A DNA stretch of 39,309 nt from CAZXWK01 sp964644675 (GCA_964644675.1 CAZXWK010000019.1:1-39309), one strand, 5' to 3'; counted from the first letter of the stretch, positions 24,919 through 32,562 are shown. The notes: generated by a model not told the origin, from the sequence alone. Program-made: numbers and translations.

Positions 24919-25635
24919 ATGGCCAAGATCTCCTCGGCGAGGCAGTTCAAGGCGATCCTGCGCAAGGACATCGTCATGGAGCTGCGTACCTTCGAGATGC
25001 TCACCTCGATGGGCCTCTACGCGGTGCTCGTGCTCATCGTCTACGGCGTGGCACTGTCGCAGGCGGGCTCCGGGTTCGACGTCCAGCGCATCGCGGCCGG
25101 CCTGCTGTGGCTCGCGATCCTGTTCACCTCGATGCTGGGTCTGAACCGGTCGCTGGTCCATGAGAAGGACCAGGGGTGTCTCGACGCGCTGCTGCTCTCG
25201 CCCATCGACCGGCCCGTGATCTTCTTCGCCAAGGCGACGGGGAACCTCATCTTCCTCAGCATCGTCGAAGTGATCATCATGCCGCTGTTCTACTTCCTGT
25301 TCCTCTCGGGCAAGCCCCTCGGCGCGCCCGCGTGGCTGCTGGTGGTGCCGCTCATCGTGGGCTCGGTCGGCATCGCGGGAGTCGGCACGCTGCTTGCGAC
25401 GATCTCGGTGAACACGAGCGGCAAGGACTTCATCCTCGCGGTGCTCTTCATCCCGGTGATGTTCCCGCTGCTCTTCTCGGTGGTCGCGGCCACTTCGGCG
25501 GTGTTGATTGCCGACCCGATCGCCGGGACGACGTTCGCGCAGTCGTTCTGGCAGGCGCTCGCGCTGGGCGCGGGCTACGATGTGATAATGATCCTGGCCG
25601 CGTTCGGCCTGTACGAGTACATCATCGGCGCGTAG
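24919..25635 (+). CDS. ccmB: Heme exporter permease subunit CcmB
   Basis: 238-residue membrane protein with six predicted helices, partner of CcmA. Typical CcmB features: an N-terminal amphipathic stretch KAILRKDIVMELRTFEML, LFTSMLGLNRSLVHEKDQGC with LDALLLSPIDR, and GVGTLLATISVNTSGKDF. ATG 24919 starts two bases after the ccmA stop and has GGGGGTG upstream; a longer frame from 24796 lies wholly inside ccmA and is not used. Confidence 0.93.
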   Translation: MAKISSARQFKAILRKDIVMELRTFEMLTSMGLYAVLVLIVYGVALSQAGSGFDVQRIAAGLLWLAILFTSMLGLNRSLVHEKDQGCLDALLLSPIDRPVIFFAKATGNLIFLSIVEVIIMPLFYFLFLSGKPLGAPAWLLVVPLIVGSVGIAGVGTLLATISVNTSGKDFILAVLFIPVMFPLLFSVVAATSAVLIADPIAGTTFAQSFWQALALGAGYDVIMILAAFGLYEYIIGA

Positions 25636-25669
25636 CGCCGGTTCGATCCGTCACAAGGAGGTAGGTCGC

Positions 25670-26443
25670 GTGACTGACGCAAGCGTCGCGCAGCCCAGGA
25701 AGTTCCTCGGGCTCACCGCGCACGTCTGGACGCTGATCATGCTGTGGCTGGGAGCCACGCTCACGACCATCGACTTCATCATGGCGTTCTGGATCACGCC
25801 GCTGGTCGAGGGTGCGGGCGTCGGCGGTTCCCAGACCATCGGCGGGATCGTGATCAGCAACCAGCTGCTGTTCTCGCAGAAGATCTTCTACTTCCACGTG
25901 CCCGTGGCGATCGGGTCGTTCCTCGTCTTCACCTTCGCGGCGGCCTACGCCGTGCTCTTCCTGGTGAGGAAGTCGGCCCTCTACGACACACGCTCGCGGG
26001 TCGCGATGGAGGCGACGCTGCTGCTCGTCGGGCTCACGCTCGTCACGGGCGACATCTGGACGCGCTTCGAGTGGGGCGTGTGGTGGGCGTTCGGCGAGCC
26101 GCGCCTCACCACCTACGCGATCATGGCACTCCTGGTCGTCGCGTACTTCGTGCTGCGGGCCGCGGTCGCCGACGAGGAGCGCCGCGCGACGTACGCGGCC
26201 GTGTTCTGCATCATCGCGTGGGTGGACGCGCCCATCTCGTTCATCATCACGCGTCTGATCCCCACCTCGATCCACCCGGTCGTGCTTCGCAGCGGCGGCG
26301 GTCTCACCGGCACGCAGCTGACCGCGTTCCTGCTCGGCCTGTTCGGAATGCTCATGGTCTCGTGGTCGATCTACCAGGTCCGCCTTCGCGAGGAGCTCAC
26401 CAAGCAGCGCGTCGACGCGCTCAAGGAAGCCCTCGAGGGCTAG
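25670..26443 (+). CDS. ccmC: Heme handling permease CcmC with altered WWD motif
   Basis: 257-residue, six-helix membrane protein that presents heme to CcmE. Both axial His contexts are present: QKIFYFHVPVAIGSF and RLIPTSIHPVVLRSGGG, and GLTLVTGDIW precedes the heme loop. That loop reads WGVWWAFGEPRLTT (from Trp135), where the family has WG.WW.WDARLT: the last Trp and the Asp are gone and one residue is added. Whether heme binding is preserved is open. GTG 25670 has a strong AAGGAGGT upstream. Confidence 0.9.
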   Translation: MTDASVAQPRKFLGLTAHVWTLIMLWLGATLTTIDFIMAFWITPLVEGAGVGGSQTIGGIVISNQLLFSQKIFYFHVPVAIGSFLVFTFAAAYAVLFLVRKSALYDTRSRVAMEATLLLVGLTLVTGDIWTRFEWGVWWAFGEPRLTTYAIMALLVVAYFVLRAAVADEERRATYAAVFCIIAWVDAPISFIITRLIPTSIHPVVLRSGGGLTGTQLTAFLLGLFGMLMVSWSIYQVRLREELTKQRVDALKEALEG

Positions 26444-26458
26444 AGGAGGAGAAGCAAC

Positions 26459-26647
26459 ATGGATCCCGTTCTTGCCGAGATCTACAAGACAGTCCTGGGT
26501 GCCGCGCCGTACGTGCTGGCCGCCTACGTCCTGCTGTGGGTGGGCCTCTTCGGCTACATCACGTTCGTGCTCACGCGCATCAACGGGCTCGAGAAGCAGC
26601 TCGTCGTGCTCGAGGACGCCATGGCGCGCCGCGGCGCGTCGTCGTAG
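26459..26647 (+). CDS. CcmD-like small membrane protein
   Basis: 62 residues: short N-terminus, one membrane helix about 16-38 (YVLAAYVLLWVGLFGYITFV), then a charged helical tail LTRINGLEKQLVVLEDAMAR. Size, topology (N-out, basic/helical C-tail in) and position right after ccmC match CcmD, the small subunit that helps release holo-CcmE from CcmC. Sequence similarity in CcmD is low in general, so the call rests on context. Excellent ribosome site GAGGAGGAG at 26443-26451. Confidence 0.75.
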   Translation: MDPVLAEIYKTVLGAAPYVLAAYVLLWVGLFGYITFVLTRINGLEKQLVVLEDAMARRGASS

Positions 26648-26658
26648 CTCCCGAACGA

Positions 26659-26686
26659 CGCGGGACCGCCGTCCGCGGGTCCCGCG
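26659..26686 (+). terminator. Hairpin after the ccm genes
   Basis: CGCGGGACC, ten-base loop, GGTCCCGCG: perfect 9-bp stem 12 bases after the ccmD-like stop. No T-run. It probably closes the ccm unit before the hemX-like gene, which starts 87 bases later. Confidence 0.5.
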
Positions 26687-26772
26687 GCCCCGCTCGCAGC
26701 AGCGCAGGTGCGCGCCGCGGGCGGTTCCGCTAGCGTTGTCAGTGCACGCGGCTATCTGAGAGGAGGACGGAC

Positions 26773-27615
26773 GTGTCGCAAGCATCGGTCGTGCTGTTCT
26801 GGTTCGCACTCGCGCTCTACATCGGCGCGACGGTGCTCTACGCCTACCAGTTCGTCCTCAAGCGGGCCAAGGTGGGCTGGTGGGCCCGGTTCCTGACAGG
26901 CGCCGGCTTCATCTGCCAGACGCTCTCGATCGGCGCCGCGTCGATCTCGACCGGGGGCACCCAGCTCACGGGCGCCAACCAGCTCATGCTCGCCTCGTGG
27001 GCGCTCGTGCTCCTGTACTTCATCATGGAGCACCTCATCAAGGTCAAGGTCTACGGCACCTTCCTGATTCCTGTCGCCGTGGTCTTCATGCTCGCGGCCG
27101 AGGTCATCGGCGGGCTCGCCGGTCCGTCGCAGCTCACGCCGGCGCAGCTCACACAGCTCGCGAGCTGGCGTGTCGCCTTCCACGTGGCGCTCATCGTGTT
27201 CGCGAACGCCGGCTTCGCATTCGGCGCCGTCTCGGCGGCGCTCTACCTGTGGCAGGAAGGCGAGCTCAAGAAGCATCGCAGCAACCGCGTGACGCGCCGG
27301 CTGCCCTCGCTCTCCACGCTGCAGAGCGTCGCGCGTCGCTCGATCAGCTTCGCCTTCCCGGTCTACACCGCCGGCCTTCTGCTCGGCGTCGTCCGCGCGG
27401 TCGAGGAGCAGGTGCCGCAGTGGTGGTTCGATGCGCGCATCATGATGTCGGGAGTCGTGTGGGTGACCTTCGGCCTCTACTTGCTGCTCGTCTACCGGCA
27501 CAACGTCTCGACGCGCACCTCGTCGTGGGTCGCCGTGTTCGGCTTCGTGCTCGTCGTGATCCTCGCGATCGTCGCGCGCACGGTCCCGATGGGCTTCCAC
27601 GTATTCGGCCTGTAG
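26773..27615 (+). CDS. HemX/CcsA-like cytochrome c assembly family membrane protein
   Basis: 280 residues with about eight hydrophobic helices and the CcsA/ResC/HemX fold: conserved His contexts in YFIMEHLIKVKVYGTF, WRVAFHVALIVFANAGFAFG and near the C-terminus (YRHNVS), and a degenerate tryptophan motif PQWWFDARIM where CcsA has WG..W.WDPKE. Similarity is therefore greater to HemX, which in Bacillus sits beside hemA and limits glutamyl-tRNA reductase, than to a true System II synthetase. Position supports this: precorrin-2 dehydrogenase-like, SDR and hemA follow. It could still take part in heme delivery with the ccm proteins. GTG 26773 follows AGGAGG at six bases. Confidence 0.75.
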   Translation: MSQASVVLFWFALALYIGATVLYAYQFVLKRAKVGWWARFLTGAGFICQTLSIGAASISTGGTQLTGANQLMLASWALVLLYFIMEHLIKVKVYGTFLIPVAVVFMLAAEVIGGLAGPSQLTPAQLTQLASWRVAFHVALIVFANAGFAFGAVSAALYLWQEGELKKHRSNRVTRRLPSLSTLQSVARRSISFAFPVYTAGLLLGVVRAVEEQVPQWWFDARIMMSGVVWVTFGLYLLLVYRHNVSTRTSSWVAVFGFVLVVILAIVARTVPMGFHVFGL

Positions 27616-27625
27616 GGAGGGCGGC

Positions 27626-28330
27626 GTGACGGGGGAGGGCAGCGCGCCGCACTACCCGATCTTCGTCGACCTTCAGGGACGGCTCGTCGTCGTCTTGGGT
27701 GGCGGTCTCGCCGCCGAGAAGAAGGTCAAGTCACTCTCCCGCTGCGGCGCCGACGTCCTGGTCATCGCCCCCGAGACCACCGACGGCCTGCGCCAGCTCG
27801 AAGCAGATGGCCGAGTCACCCTCGAGCTGCGCGAGTACGAGCGCGGCGACCTTGCCGAGGCGGTGCTGGTCGTGTGCGCAGGCGTCCCCGAGCACGTCGC
27901 CCAGGCGGCCTACGTCGAGGCCGAGGGCAAGGGCTGCCTCATCAACGTCTCCGGCAAGCCGGGCCTCTCGAACTACCTGGTTCCCTCCGGCGTGCGACGC
28001 GGGCCGCTGCAGATCGCGGTGTCCACCCGCGGCGAGGCTCCCGTGCTCGCGAAGCGGCTGCGTGCGCGGCTGCGGGACGAGTTCGGCGAGGAGTGGGGCG
28101 GCTACGTGACGCTCCTCGGCCAGCTGAGGACGCTCGCGACCCAGCGCTTCGGCGCCGAGGGGCGCGACCGCGTGCTCGAAGCCGCCGCCGACTCCGATCT
28201 GCTCGAGCGCATCGCGGCCGGCGAGCAGCTCGACCCGCACGCCGTGCTCGACGAGTTCGCGTGGGCAGCTGATCCGACGGCGGCCGAGCGGCCCGCCGAC
28301 GCGCCCGCCGACACCGACCCCGAGGAGTGA
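27626..28330 (+). CDS. Precorrin-2 dehydrogenase/siroheme synthase-like protein, catalytic Asp absent
   Basis: 234 residues. N-terminal NAD-binding fold (YPIFVDLQGRLVVVLGGGLA, EKKVKSL) and the tetrapyrrole-binding half (LSNYLVPSGVRRGPLQIAVS, TRGEAPVLAKRLRARLRDEF) identify the SirC/Met8/CysG-N family, which oxidises precorrin-2 to sirohydrochlorin and in some members inserts iron. The conserved NVVD-P motif carrying the catalytic Asp (Asp104 in CysG, Asp141 in Met8p) reads NVSGKP here, Gly110 at the Asp position. Activity may be altered or lost, or the protein may carry or sense a tetrapyrrole. GTG 27626 follows AGGGAGGG. C-terminal 20 residues are low-complexity acidic. Lies between hemX-like and SDR genes. 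Confidence 0.82.
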   Translation: MTGEGSAPHYPIFVDLQGRLVVVLGGGLAAEKKVKSLSRCGADVLVIAPETTDGLRQLEADGRVTLELREYERGDLAEAVLVVCAGVPEHVAQAAYVEAEGKGCLINVSGKPGLSNYLVPSGVRRGPLQIAVSTRGEAPVLAKRLRARLRDEFGEEWGGYVTLLGQLRTLATQRFGAEGRDRVLEAAADSDLLERIAAGEQLDPHAVLDEFAWAADPTAAERPADAPADTDPEE

Positions 28331-28332
28331 GC

Positions 28333-29148
28333 GTGGCCGAGCGCCCGACCGTGATCGTGACCGGCGGCAGCAGCGGGATCGGGCTCGCCACCGCACGACT
28401 CTGCGTGCAGCGCGGCTACGACGTCGCGATCGTCGGCCGCAGCGCGGAGAAGCTCGCGGCCGCCAAGGCGGAGCTTGACGCCCTCGCGACGGACCGCGCC
28501 CAGCGGATCCTCACCCGCAGCGCCGACCTCAGCGTCTTCGAGGAGGCCCGCGAGGCCATCGACTCCATCGTCGCCGAGGGCTTCGGGCCCGACATCCTGG
28601 TGAACTCGGCGGGCGTGATCGTGCCGGGCGAGTTCGCGACGATGCCGCTCGAGGACTTCGAGTCGAACATGAGCTGCGGCTACTGGAGCGTCGTCTACCC
28701 GTGCCGCGCGGCGGTGCCGTACATGATCGAGCGCCAGCGGGGTCACATCGTCAACGTGAGCTCGGTCGCCGGCTACCTGGGCATCTACGGCTACACCGGC
28801 TACTCCTCGGCGAAGTTCGCGATCATGGGCTTCACCGAGGCGCTCCGCTTCGAGATGAAGCCGCACAAGGTGAGCGTTCACGTCGTCTGCCCGCCGGACA
28901 CCGACACGCCTGCCCTCGCCTACGAGCACACCCTGCGCCCGCCCGAGACCGACGTCATCGCCGGCAACATCAAGCCGATCTCTCCCGAGAAGGTCGCCCA
29001 GGCGATCGCGAAGGGCGTGTGGCGCAACAAGTACTACATCATTCCCGACGCCCTGAGCAGCTTCTACTTCCGCCTCAAGGGCATCTGGCCCGAGCTGTTC
29101 TTCTCGATCGTGGACGGCGACGTCAAGAAGGCGCGCAAGGGGCGCTAG
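28333..29148 (+). CDS. Short-chain dehydrogenase/reductase, 3-ketosphinganine reductase-like
   Basis: 271-residue classical SDR: TGGSSGIG cofactor loop, NSAG, and catalytic Ser-Tyr-Lys in NVSSVAGYLG / GYSSAKFA. The segment VCPPDTDTPALAYEHTLRPP followed by ETD is closely similar to eukaryotic 3-dehydrosphinganine reductase (CPPDTDTP...PPET), and the C-terminus is hydrophobic (SSFYFRLKGIWPELFFSIVD), suggesting membrane contact and a lipid-like substrate. In the middle of a heme operon its role is unclear. GTG 28333 has GAGGAG five bases upstream; GTG 28327, overlapping the previous stop, is the alternative. No other sphingolipid gene is in the window. Confidence 0.8.
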   Translation: MAERPTVIVTGGSSGIGLATARLCVQRGYDVAIVGRSAEKLAAAKAELDALATDRAQRILTRSADLSVFEEAREAIDSIVAEGFGPDILVNSAGVIVPGEFATMPLEDFESNMSCGYWSVVYPCRAAVPYMIERQRGHIVNVSSVAGYLGIYGYTGYSSAKFAIMGFTEALRFEMKPHKVSVHVVCPPDTDTPALAYEHTLRPPETDVIAGNIKPISPEKVAQAIAKGVWRNKYYIIPDALSSFYFRLKGIWPELFFSIVDGDVKKARKGR

Positions 29149-29197
29149 CTCCTTCTCGGCACCTCCTTTGCTCGTGCTCTCGGCGTGCTCGTCTTCG

Positions 29198-29242
29198 TTG
29201 CCGAGAACCCCATCTCGGTGATAGAATCCGAGCGTTCAGGCA
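29198..29242 (+). promoter_or_regulatory. hemA promoter with element shared with ccmE
   Basis: TTGCCG (29198-29203), 18 bases, TAGAAT (29222-29227), then CCGAGCGTTCAGGCA (29228-29242). The last part matches the ccmE promoter in the same register. A 9-bp inverted repeat TTCTCGGCA (29153-29161) / TGCCGAGAA (29199-29207) overlaps the -35 box and may end the SDR transcript or bind a regulator. Confidence 0.7.
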
Positions 29243-29330
29243 GTAGCAGTGGTGCGTTCTATAGCGCGTTAGATATCGCCCTCGCCGGGCCTGCTTGCCT
29301 GAACAACAACGCACCGCTCCGGCGAGGGCG
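29234..29330 (+). promoter_or_regulatory. Structured hemA leader RNA candidate
   Basis: Three long complementarities lie in the untranslated leader. C: CGCCCTCGCCGG (29277-29288) pairs perfectly with 29319-29330 (12 bp). A: GTTCAGGCA (29234-29242) pairs with TGCCTGAAC (29296-29304). B: AGTGGTGCGTT (29248-29258) pairs with AACGCACCGCT (29308-29318), 11 bp with one wobble. A2 and B2 both sit in the 30-base loop of stem C, and the order A1-B1-C1-A2-B2-C2 makes A, B and C cross one another, so the RNA would form pseudoknots or alternate between pairings. This is the pattern of a regulatory leader. No known riboswitch class is recognised. Confidence 0.6.
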
Positions 29331-29369
29331 CTTCCATGCCCAAGAGCGAACCGAGACGAACAGCGAGAC

Positions 29370-30731
29370 ATGCATCTCACACTCGTCGGTCTGAGCCATA
29401 AGACTGCACCGGTCGAGATCCGCGAGAAGCTCACGTTCCCCGCGAACGTGCAGCCCTCCGCGCTGTCGGCGCTTACCTCGGACGCTGCGGTCAACGAGGC
29501 CGTCATCGTCTCCACCTGCAACCGCACCGAGATCTACGCCGTCACAGCGTCGGGCGTGGACGGTCCGGGAGCGATCATCGACTTCCTCGCCGACTACCAC
29601 GACCTCGACCGTCACGAGCTCGTCCGCTACCTCTACATCTCCGAGGGCGAAGCGGTGGTGCGCCACCTGTTCCGCGTGGTCGCGTCGCTCGATTCGATGG
29701 TGCTCGGCGAGGCGCAGATCCTCGGCCAGGTGAAGGAAGCGTACGACCACGCCTTCAACGCCGGGGCCACGGCGCGCATCTTCAACAAGCTGTTCCGCCA
29801 GAGCTTCGAGGTAGGCAAGCGCGTGCGGACCGAGACCGAGATCGGCGAGAACGCCGTCTCGATCAGCTACGCCGCCGTCGAGCTCGCCAAGAAGGTCTTC
29901 GAATCGCTCGAGGGCAAGACCATCCTGGTGCTCGGCGCCGGCAAGATGAGCGAGCTGACCGCCAAGCACCTCGTCGCCAACGGCGTGCACCGCGTGCTCG
30001 TCGCAAACCGCACCTACGAGCGTGCCGTGGAGCTGGCCCAGCGCTTCGAGGGCGAGGCGATCCCCTACGACGAGCTGTTCGACCGCATGGCCGAGTCCGA
30101 CATCGTGATCTCGTCGACCGCCGCGACCGACTACGTCGTCACCAAGGACCGGGTCGCCGCTGCCCGCAAGGGCCGCCGCGGCGCTCCGCTGTTCCTCATC
30201 GATATCGCCCTGCCGCGCGACATCGAGCCGTCGGTCAACGATCTCTCCGACGTCTACCTCTACAACATCGACGACCTCAACGGCGTCGTCTCCGCGAACC
30301 TCGAGGAGCGCATGCGAGAGGCCGAGCGCGCCGAGGTCATCATCGGCGAGGAGATGGCGGCGTTCGAGGCGTGGCTCGAGTCCATGGACATCGTGCCCAC
30401 CGTCGCCGCGATGCGCGCTCGCGCCGAGGAGATCCGCGTCGCCGAGATGCAGCGCGCGATCAAGCGCCTGGGCGGCCTCTCCGAGAAGGAGCTCCAGACC
30501 GTCGAGATGCTCTCGTGCTCGATCGTCAATAAGATGCTGCACGACCCCACGAGCCGCCTGAAGGAAGTCGCCGCGAGCAAGGACGGCTACCAGTACGTGG
30601 CGGCTGCGAGATACCTGTACGCGCTCGACGGCGAGGCCCCCAAGGAGCGCGGCGGCCTGCTCCGGTCGCTGTTGGGCAGGGGAGACAAGGCCGCGAAGAA
30701 GAACGAGATGGGAGACTCCATTGGCGTCTAG
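29370..30731 (+). CDS. hemA: Glutamyl-tRNA reductase
   Basis: Reduces Glu-tRNA to glutamate-1-semialdehyde, the first committed step of C5-pathway tetrapyrrole synthesis. 453 residues: HLTLVGLSHKTAPVEIREKL at the N-terminus, catalytic Cys50 in VSTCNRTEIYA, SMVLGEAQILGQVKEAY, NADPH domain (VLGAGKMSELTAKHL, LVANRTYERA) and C-terminal dimerisation helices. ATG 29370 was chosen because the enzyme normally begins MHLTLVG-like; the ribosome site is weak (GCGAGA), which leaves room for control by the structured leader just upstream. Overlaps hemC by 11 bases. hemL and hemB are not in the window. Confidence 0.95.
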   Translation: MHLTLVGLSHKTAPVEIREKLTFPANVQPSALSALTSDAAVNEAVIVSTCNRTEIYAVTASGVDGPGAIIDFLADYHDLDRHELVRYLYISEGEAVVRHLFRVVASLDSMVLGEAQILGQVKEAYDHAFNAGATARIFNKLFRQSFEVGKRVRTETEIGENAVSISYAAVELAKKVFESLEGKTILVLGAGKMSELTAKHLVANGVHRVLVANRTYERAVELAQRFEGEAIPYDELFDRMAESDIVISSTAATDYVVTKDRVAAARKGRRGAPLFLIDIALPRDIEPSVNDLSDVYLYNIDDLNGVVSANLEERMREAERAEVIIGEEMAAFEAWLESMDIVPTVAAMRARAEEIRVAEMQRAIKRLGGLSEKELQTVEMLSCSIVNKMLHDPTSRLKEVAASKDGYQYVAAARYLYALDGEAPKERGGLLRSLLGRGDKAAKKNEMGDSIGV

Positions 30732-31677
30732 CCGAGACAAGCTGGTCATAGGTACGAGGGGCAGCAAGCTCGCCCTCTGGCAATCGGAGTACATCAAGGG
30801 GCTGGTGGAGGAGATCACCGGCCTTCCTGTTGAGCTCAAGATCATCAAGACGACCGGCGACAAGATCCTCGACGTGCCGCTGGCCAAGGTGGGCGGCAAG
30901 GGTCTGTTCACCAAGGAGCTCGAGGTCGAGCTCGCGGCGGGCACCGTCGACCTGTGCGTCCACTCGATGAAGGACGTTCCCACCGAGCTGCCCGAGGGCC
31001 TCGCGATCTGCGCGATGCCGGCCCGCGTCGACCCGCGCGACGCGCTGGTCTCGGGTGCCGGCTACTCGCTCGACACGCTGCCGCAGGGCGCGCGCGTGGG
31101 CACCAGCTCGCTGCGCCGCGTCGCTCAGGTCCGCAACCTGCGCCCCGACGTCGAGATCGTGGACGTTCGCGGCAACCTCGACACGCGCATGCGCAAGGCC
31201 GAGACCGGCGAGGTCGACGTCGTCATCCTCGCGAGCGCCGGCATCACCCGCATGGGTTGGGCCGACCGCATCACCGGTTACATCTCCACCGAGCAGATGG
31301 TCTCGGCGGTGGGCCAGGGCGCGATCGGCATCGAGATCCGCGAAGACGACGCGTTCATGCAGGACGTGTGCGCGAAGATCTCGGATGCCGACACCATGGT
31401 GTGCGTCACCGCCGAGCGCGTCGTCATGCGCCGCCTCGAAGGCGGTTGCCAGGTGCCGATCGGCGCGTACGCGCGCCGCGACGGCGACACGCTCACGATG
31501 GACGCGATCGTCGGCTCCGTCGACGGCGAGACCATCCTGCGCGCGCAGCTCACCGGCTCGGCCGACGATCCGGTCGCGCTGGGCGAGGAGATGGTCGCCA
31601 AGCTGCGGGGGATGGGCGCCGACGCCATCCTCGCCGAGATCCGCACCTCGAGCGTGGACGACCTGCTCGAGACCTGA
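30721..31677 (+). CDS. hemC: Hydroxymethylbilane synthase (porphobilinogen deaminase)
   Basis: Links four porphobilinogens into hydroxymethylbilane. 318 residues: GTRGSKLALWQSEYIK, KVGGKGLFTKELEVELAAGT, DLCVHSMKDVPTELP, GTSSLRRVAQVR, VRGNLDTRM and VGQGAIGIE; the dipyrromethane cofactor is held by Cys243 in LEGGCQVPIGAYA. The TTG start at 30721 overlaps the hemA end and has GGGAG six bases before it. Confidence 0.95.
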   Translation: MASSRDKLVIGTRGSKLALWQSEYIKGLVEEITGLPVELKIIKTTGDKILDVPLAKVGGKGLFTKELEVELAAGTVDLCVHSMKDVPTELPEGLAICAMPARVDPRDALVSGAGYSLDTLPQGARVGTSSLRRVAQVRNLRPDVEIVDVRGNLDTRMRKAETGEVDVVILASAGITRMGWADRITGYISTEQMVSAVGQGAIGIEIREDDAFMQDVCAKISDADTMVCVTAERVVMRRLEGGCQVPIGAYARRDGDTLTMDAIVGSVDGETILRAQLTGSADDPVALGEEMVAKLRGMGADAILAEIRTSSVDDLLET

Positions 31678-31692
31678 GCCCCAAACCCAGAC

Positions 31693-31715
31693 CGGGTGCC
31701 GCACGCCGGCACCCG
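31693..31715 (+). terminator. Hairpin between hemC and hemD
   Basis: CGGGTGCCG, loop CACGC, CGGCACCCG: perfect 9-bp stem 15 bases after the hemC stop and 25 before the chosen hemD start. No T-run, so an attenuator or mRNA-processing stem rather than a full terminator. Confidence 0.4.
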
Positions 31716-31740
31716 CAGGACGGAAGCGAGCGCGCAACCC

Positions 31741-32562
31741 GTGACGACCGCGTCCCACACGCATCCATCCGGAGCGCCCCTCAGCGGGCGCTCCGTCGTC
31801 GTGACCCGCACGCGCGAGCAGGCGGGCGCGTTGGCCGGGCCGCTGGAGGCATTGGGTGCCGAGGTGATCGCGTTCCCCGTGCTCGAGACGGTGGACCCCG
31901 AGGACTGGGGTCCCGCCGACCGCGCGATACGCGAGCTCGACACGTACGACTGGATCGTCCTCACGTCCACCAACGGGGTCGAGCGCTTCCTCCGTCGCTT
32001 CAAGGCCGTGGGCGGCTCGAAGGAGGCGCTGCTCTCGCGCCGGTTCGCCGCCGTTGGCTCTGCAACCGCACTGAAGATGAGCGCGCACGGAATCCCGCCC
32101 ACGGTGGTACCCGACGACTTCCACGCCGAGGGCCTGGTCGAGGCGTTCTCGGCCATGGGCGCGTGCGAGGGCTGGCGCGTGCTCGTGCCGCGCGCGCTCG
32201 AGGCGCGCGAGGTCCTGCCCGAATCGCTGCGGGACATGGGTTGCACCGTCGATGTCGTCCCGGTCTACCGGGTCGTGCCCGCGCGGCCGGATCCCGCGGT
32301 CGTCGACCGGATCCACGACGGCGCGGTGGACGTCCTCACCTTCACCAGCGGCGCGATCGCCCGCGCGTTCCTGGCCTCGATCGAGAGCGCCGGTCTCGAT
32401 CCGCGCGCGGTCATGGAATGCTCGGTCGTCGCGAGTATCGGGCCGGTGACCACCGCCGCGCTGGCCAAGGCCGGATACGCGGCCGACGTCGAGGCGGCCG
32501 AGTCCACGATGGAGAGCCTGGCGGACGCGGTGGCGGCGTACTTCTCGGCCGGGCGGGGCTAG
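31741..32562 (+). CDS. hemD: Uroporphyrinogen-III synthase
   Basis: Closes and inverts ring D of hydroxymethylbilane to give uroporphyrinogen III, the branch point to heme, siroheme and cobalamin. About 273 residues in two alpha/beta domains: GRSVVVTRTREQAGALAGPL, YDWIVLTSTNGVERFL, RVLVPRALEAREVLPESLRD, DVLTFTSGAIARAFL and VASIGPVTTAALAKAGY. It is a stand-alone HemD, not fused to the CobA methyltransferase. GTG 31741 is the best start (GGACGGAAG 11-20 bases upstream); GTG 31696 would place the start inside the hairpin. Last gene of the hem unit. Confidence 0.9.
   Translation: MTTASHTHPSGAPLSGRSVVVTRTREQAGALAGPLEALGAEVIAFPVLETVDPEDWGPADRAIRELDTYDWIVLTSTNGVERFLRRFKAVGGSKEALLSRRFAAVGSATALKMSAHGIPPTVVPDDFHAEGLVEAFSAMGACEGWRVLVPRALEAREVLPESLRDMGCTVDVVPVYRVVPARPDPAVVDRIHDGAVDVLTFTSGAIARAFLASIESAGLDPRAVMECSVVASIGPVTTAALAKAGYAADVEAAESTMESLADAVAAYFSAGRG

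Noticed and set aside
29228..29330. T-box leader for hemA
   Set aside because: No T-box core sequence and no specifier-loop architecture; the visible complementarities do not match that fold.
29185..29394. 69-codon frame across the hemA leader, and a possible 7-codon peptide at 29249-29272
   Set aside because: No ribosome sites; the longer frame starts upstream of the predicted transcription start and runs into hemA in another frame. A leader peptide cannot be excluded but has no support.
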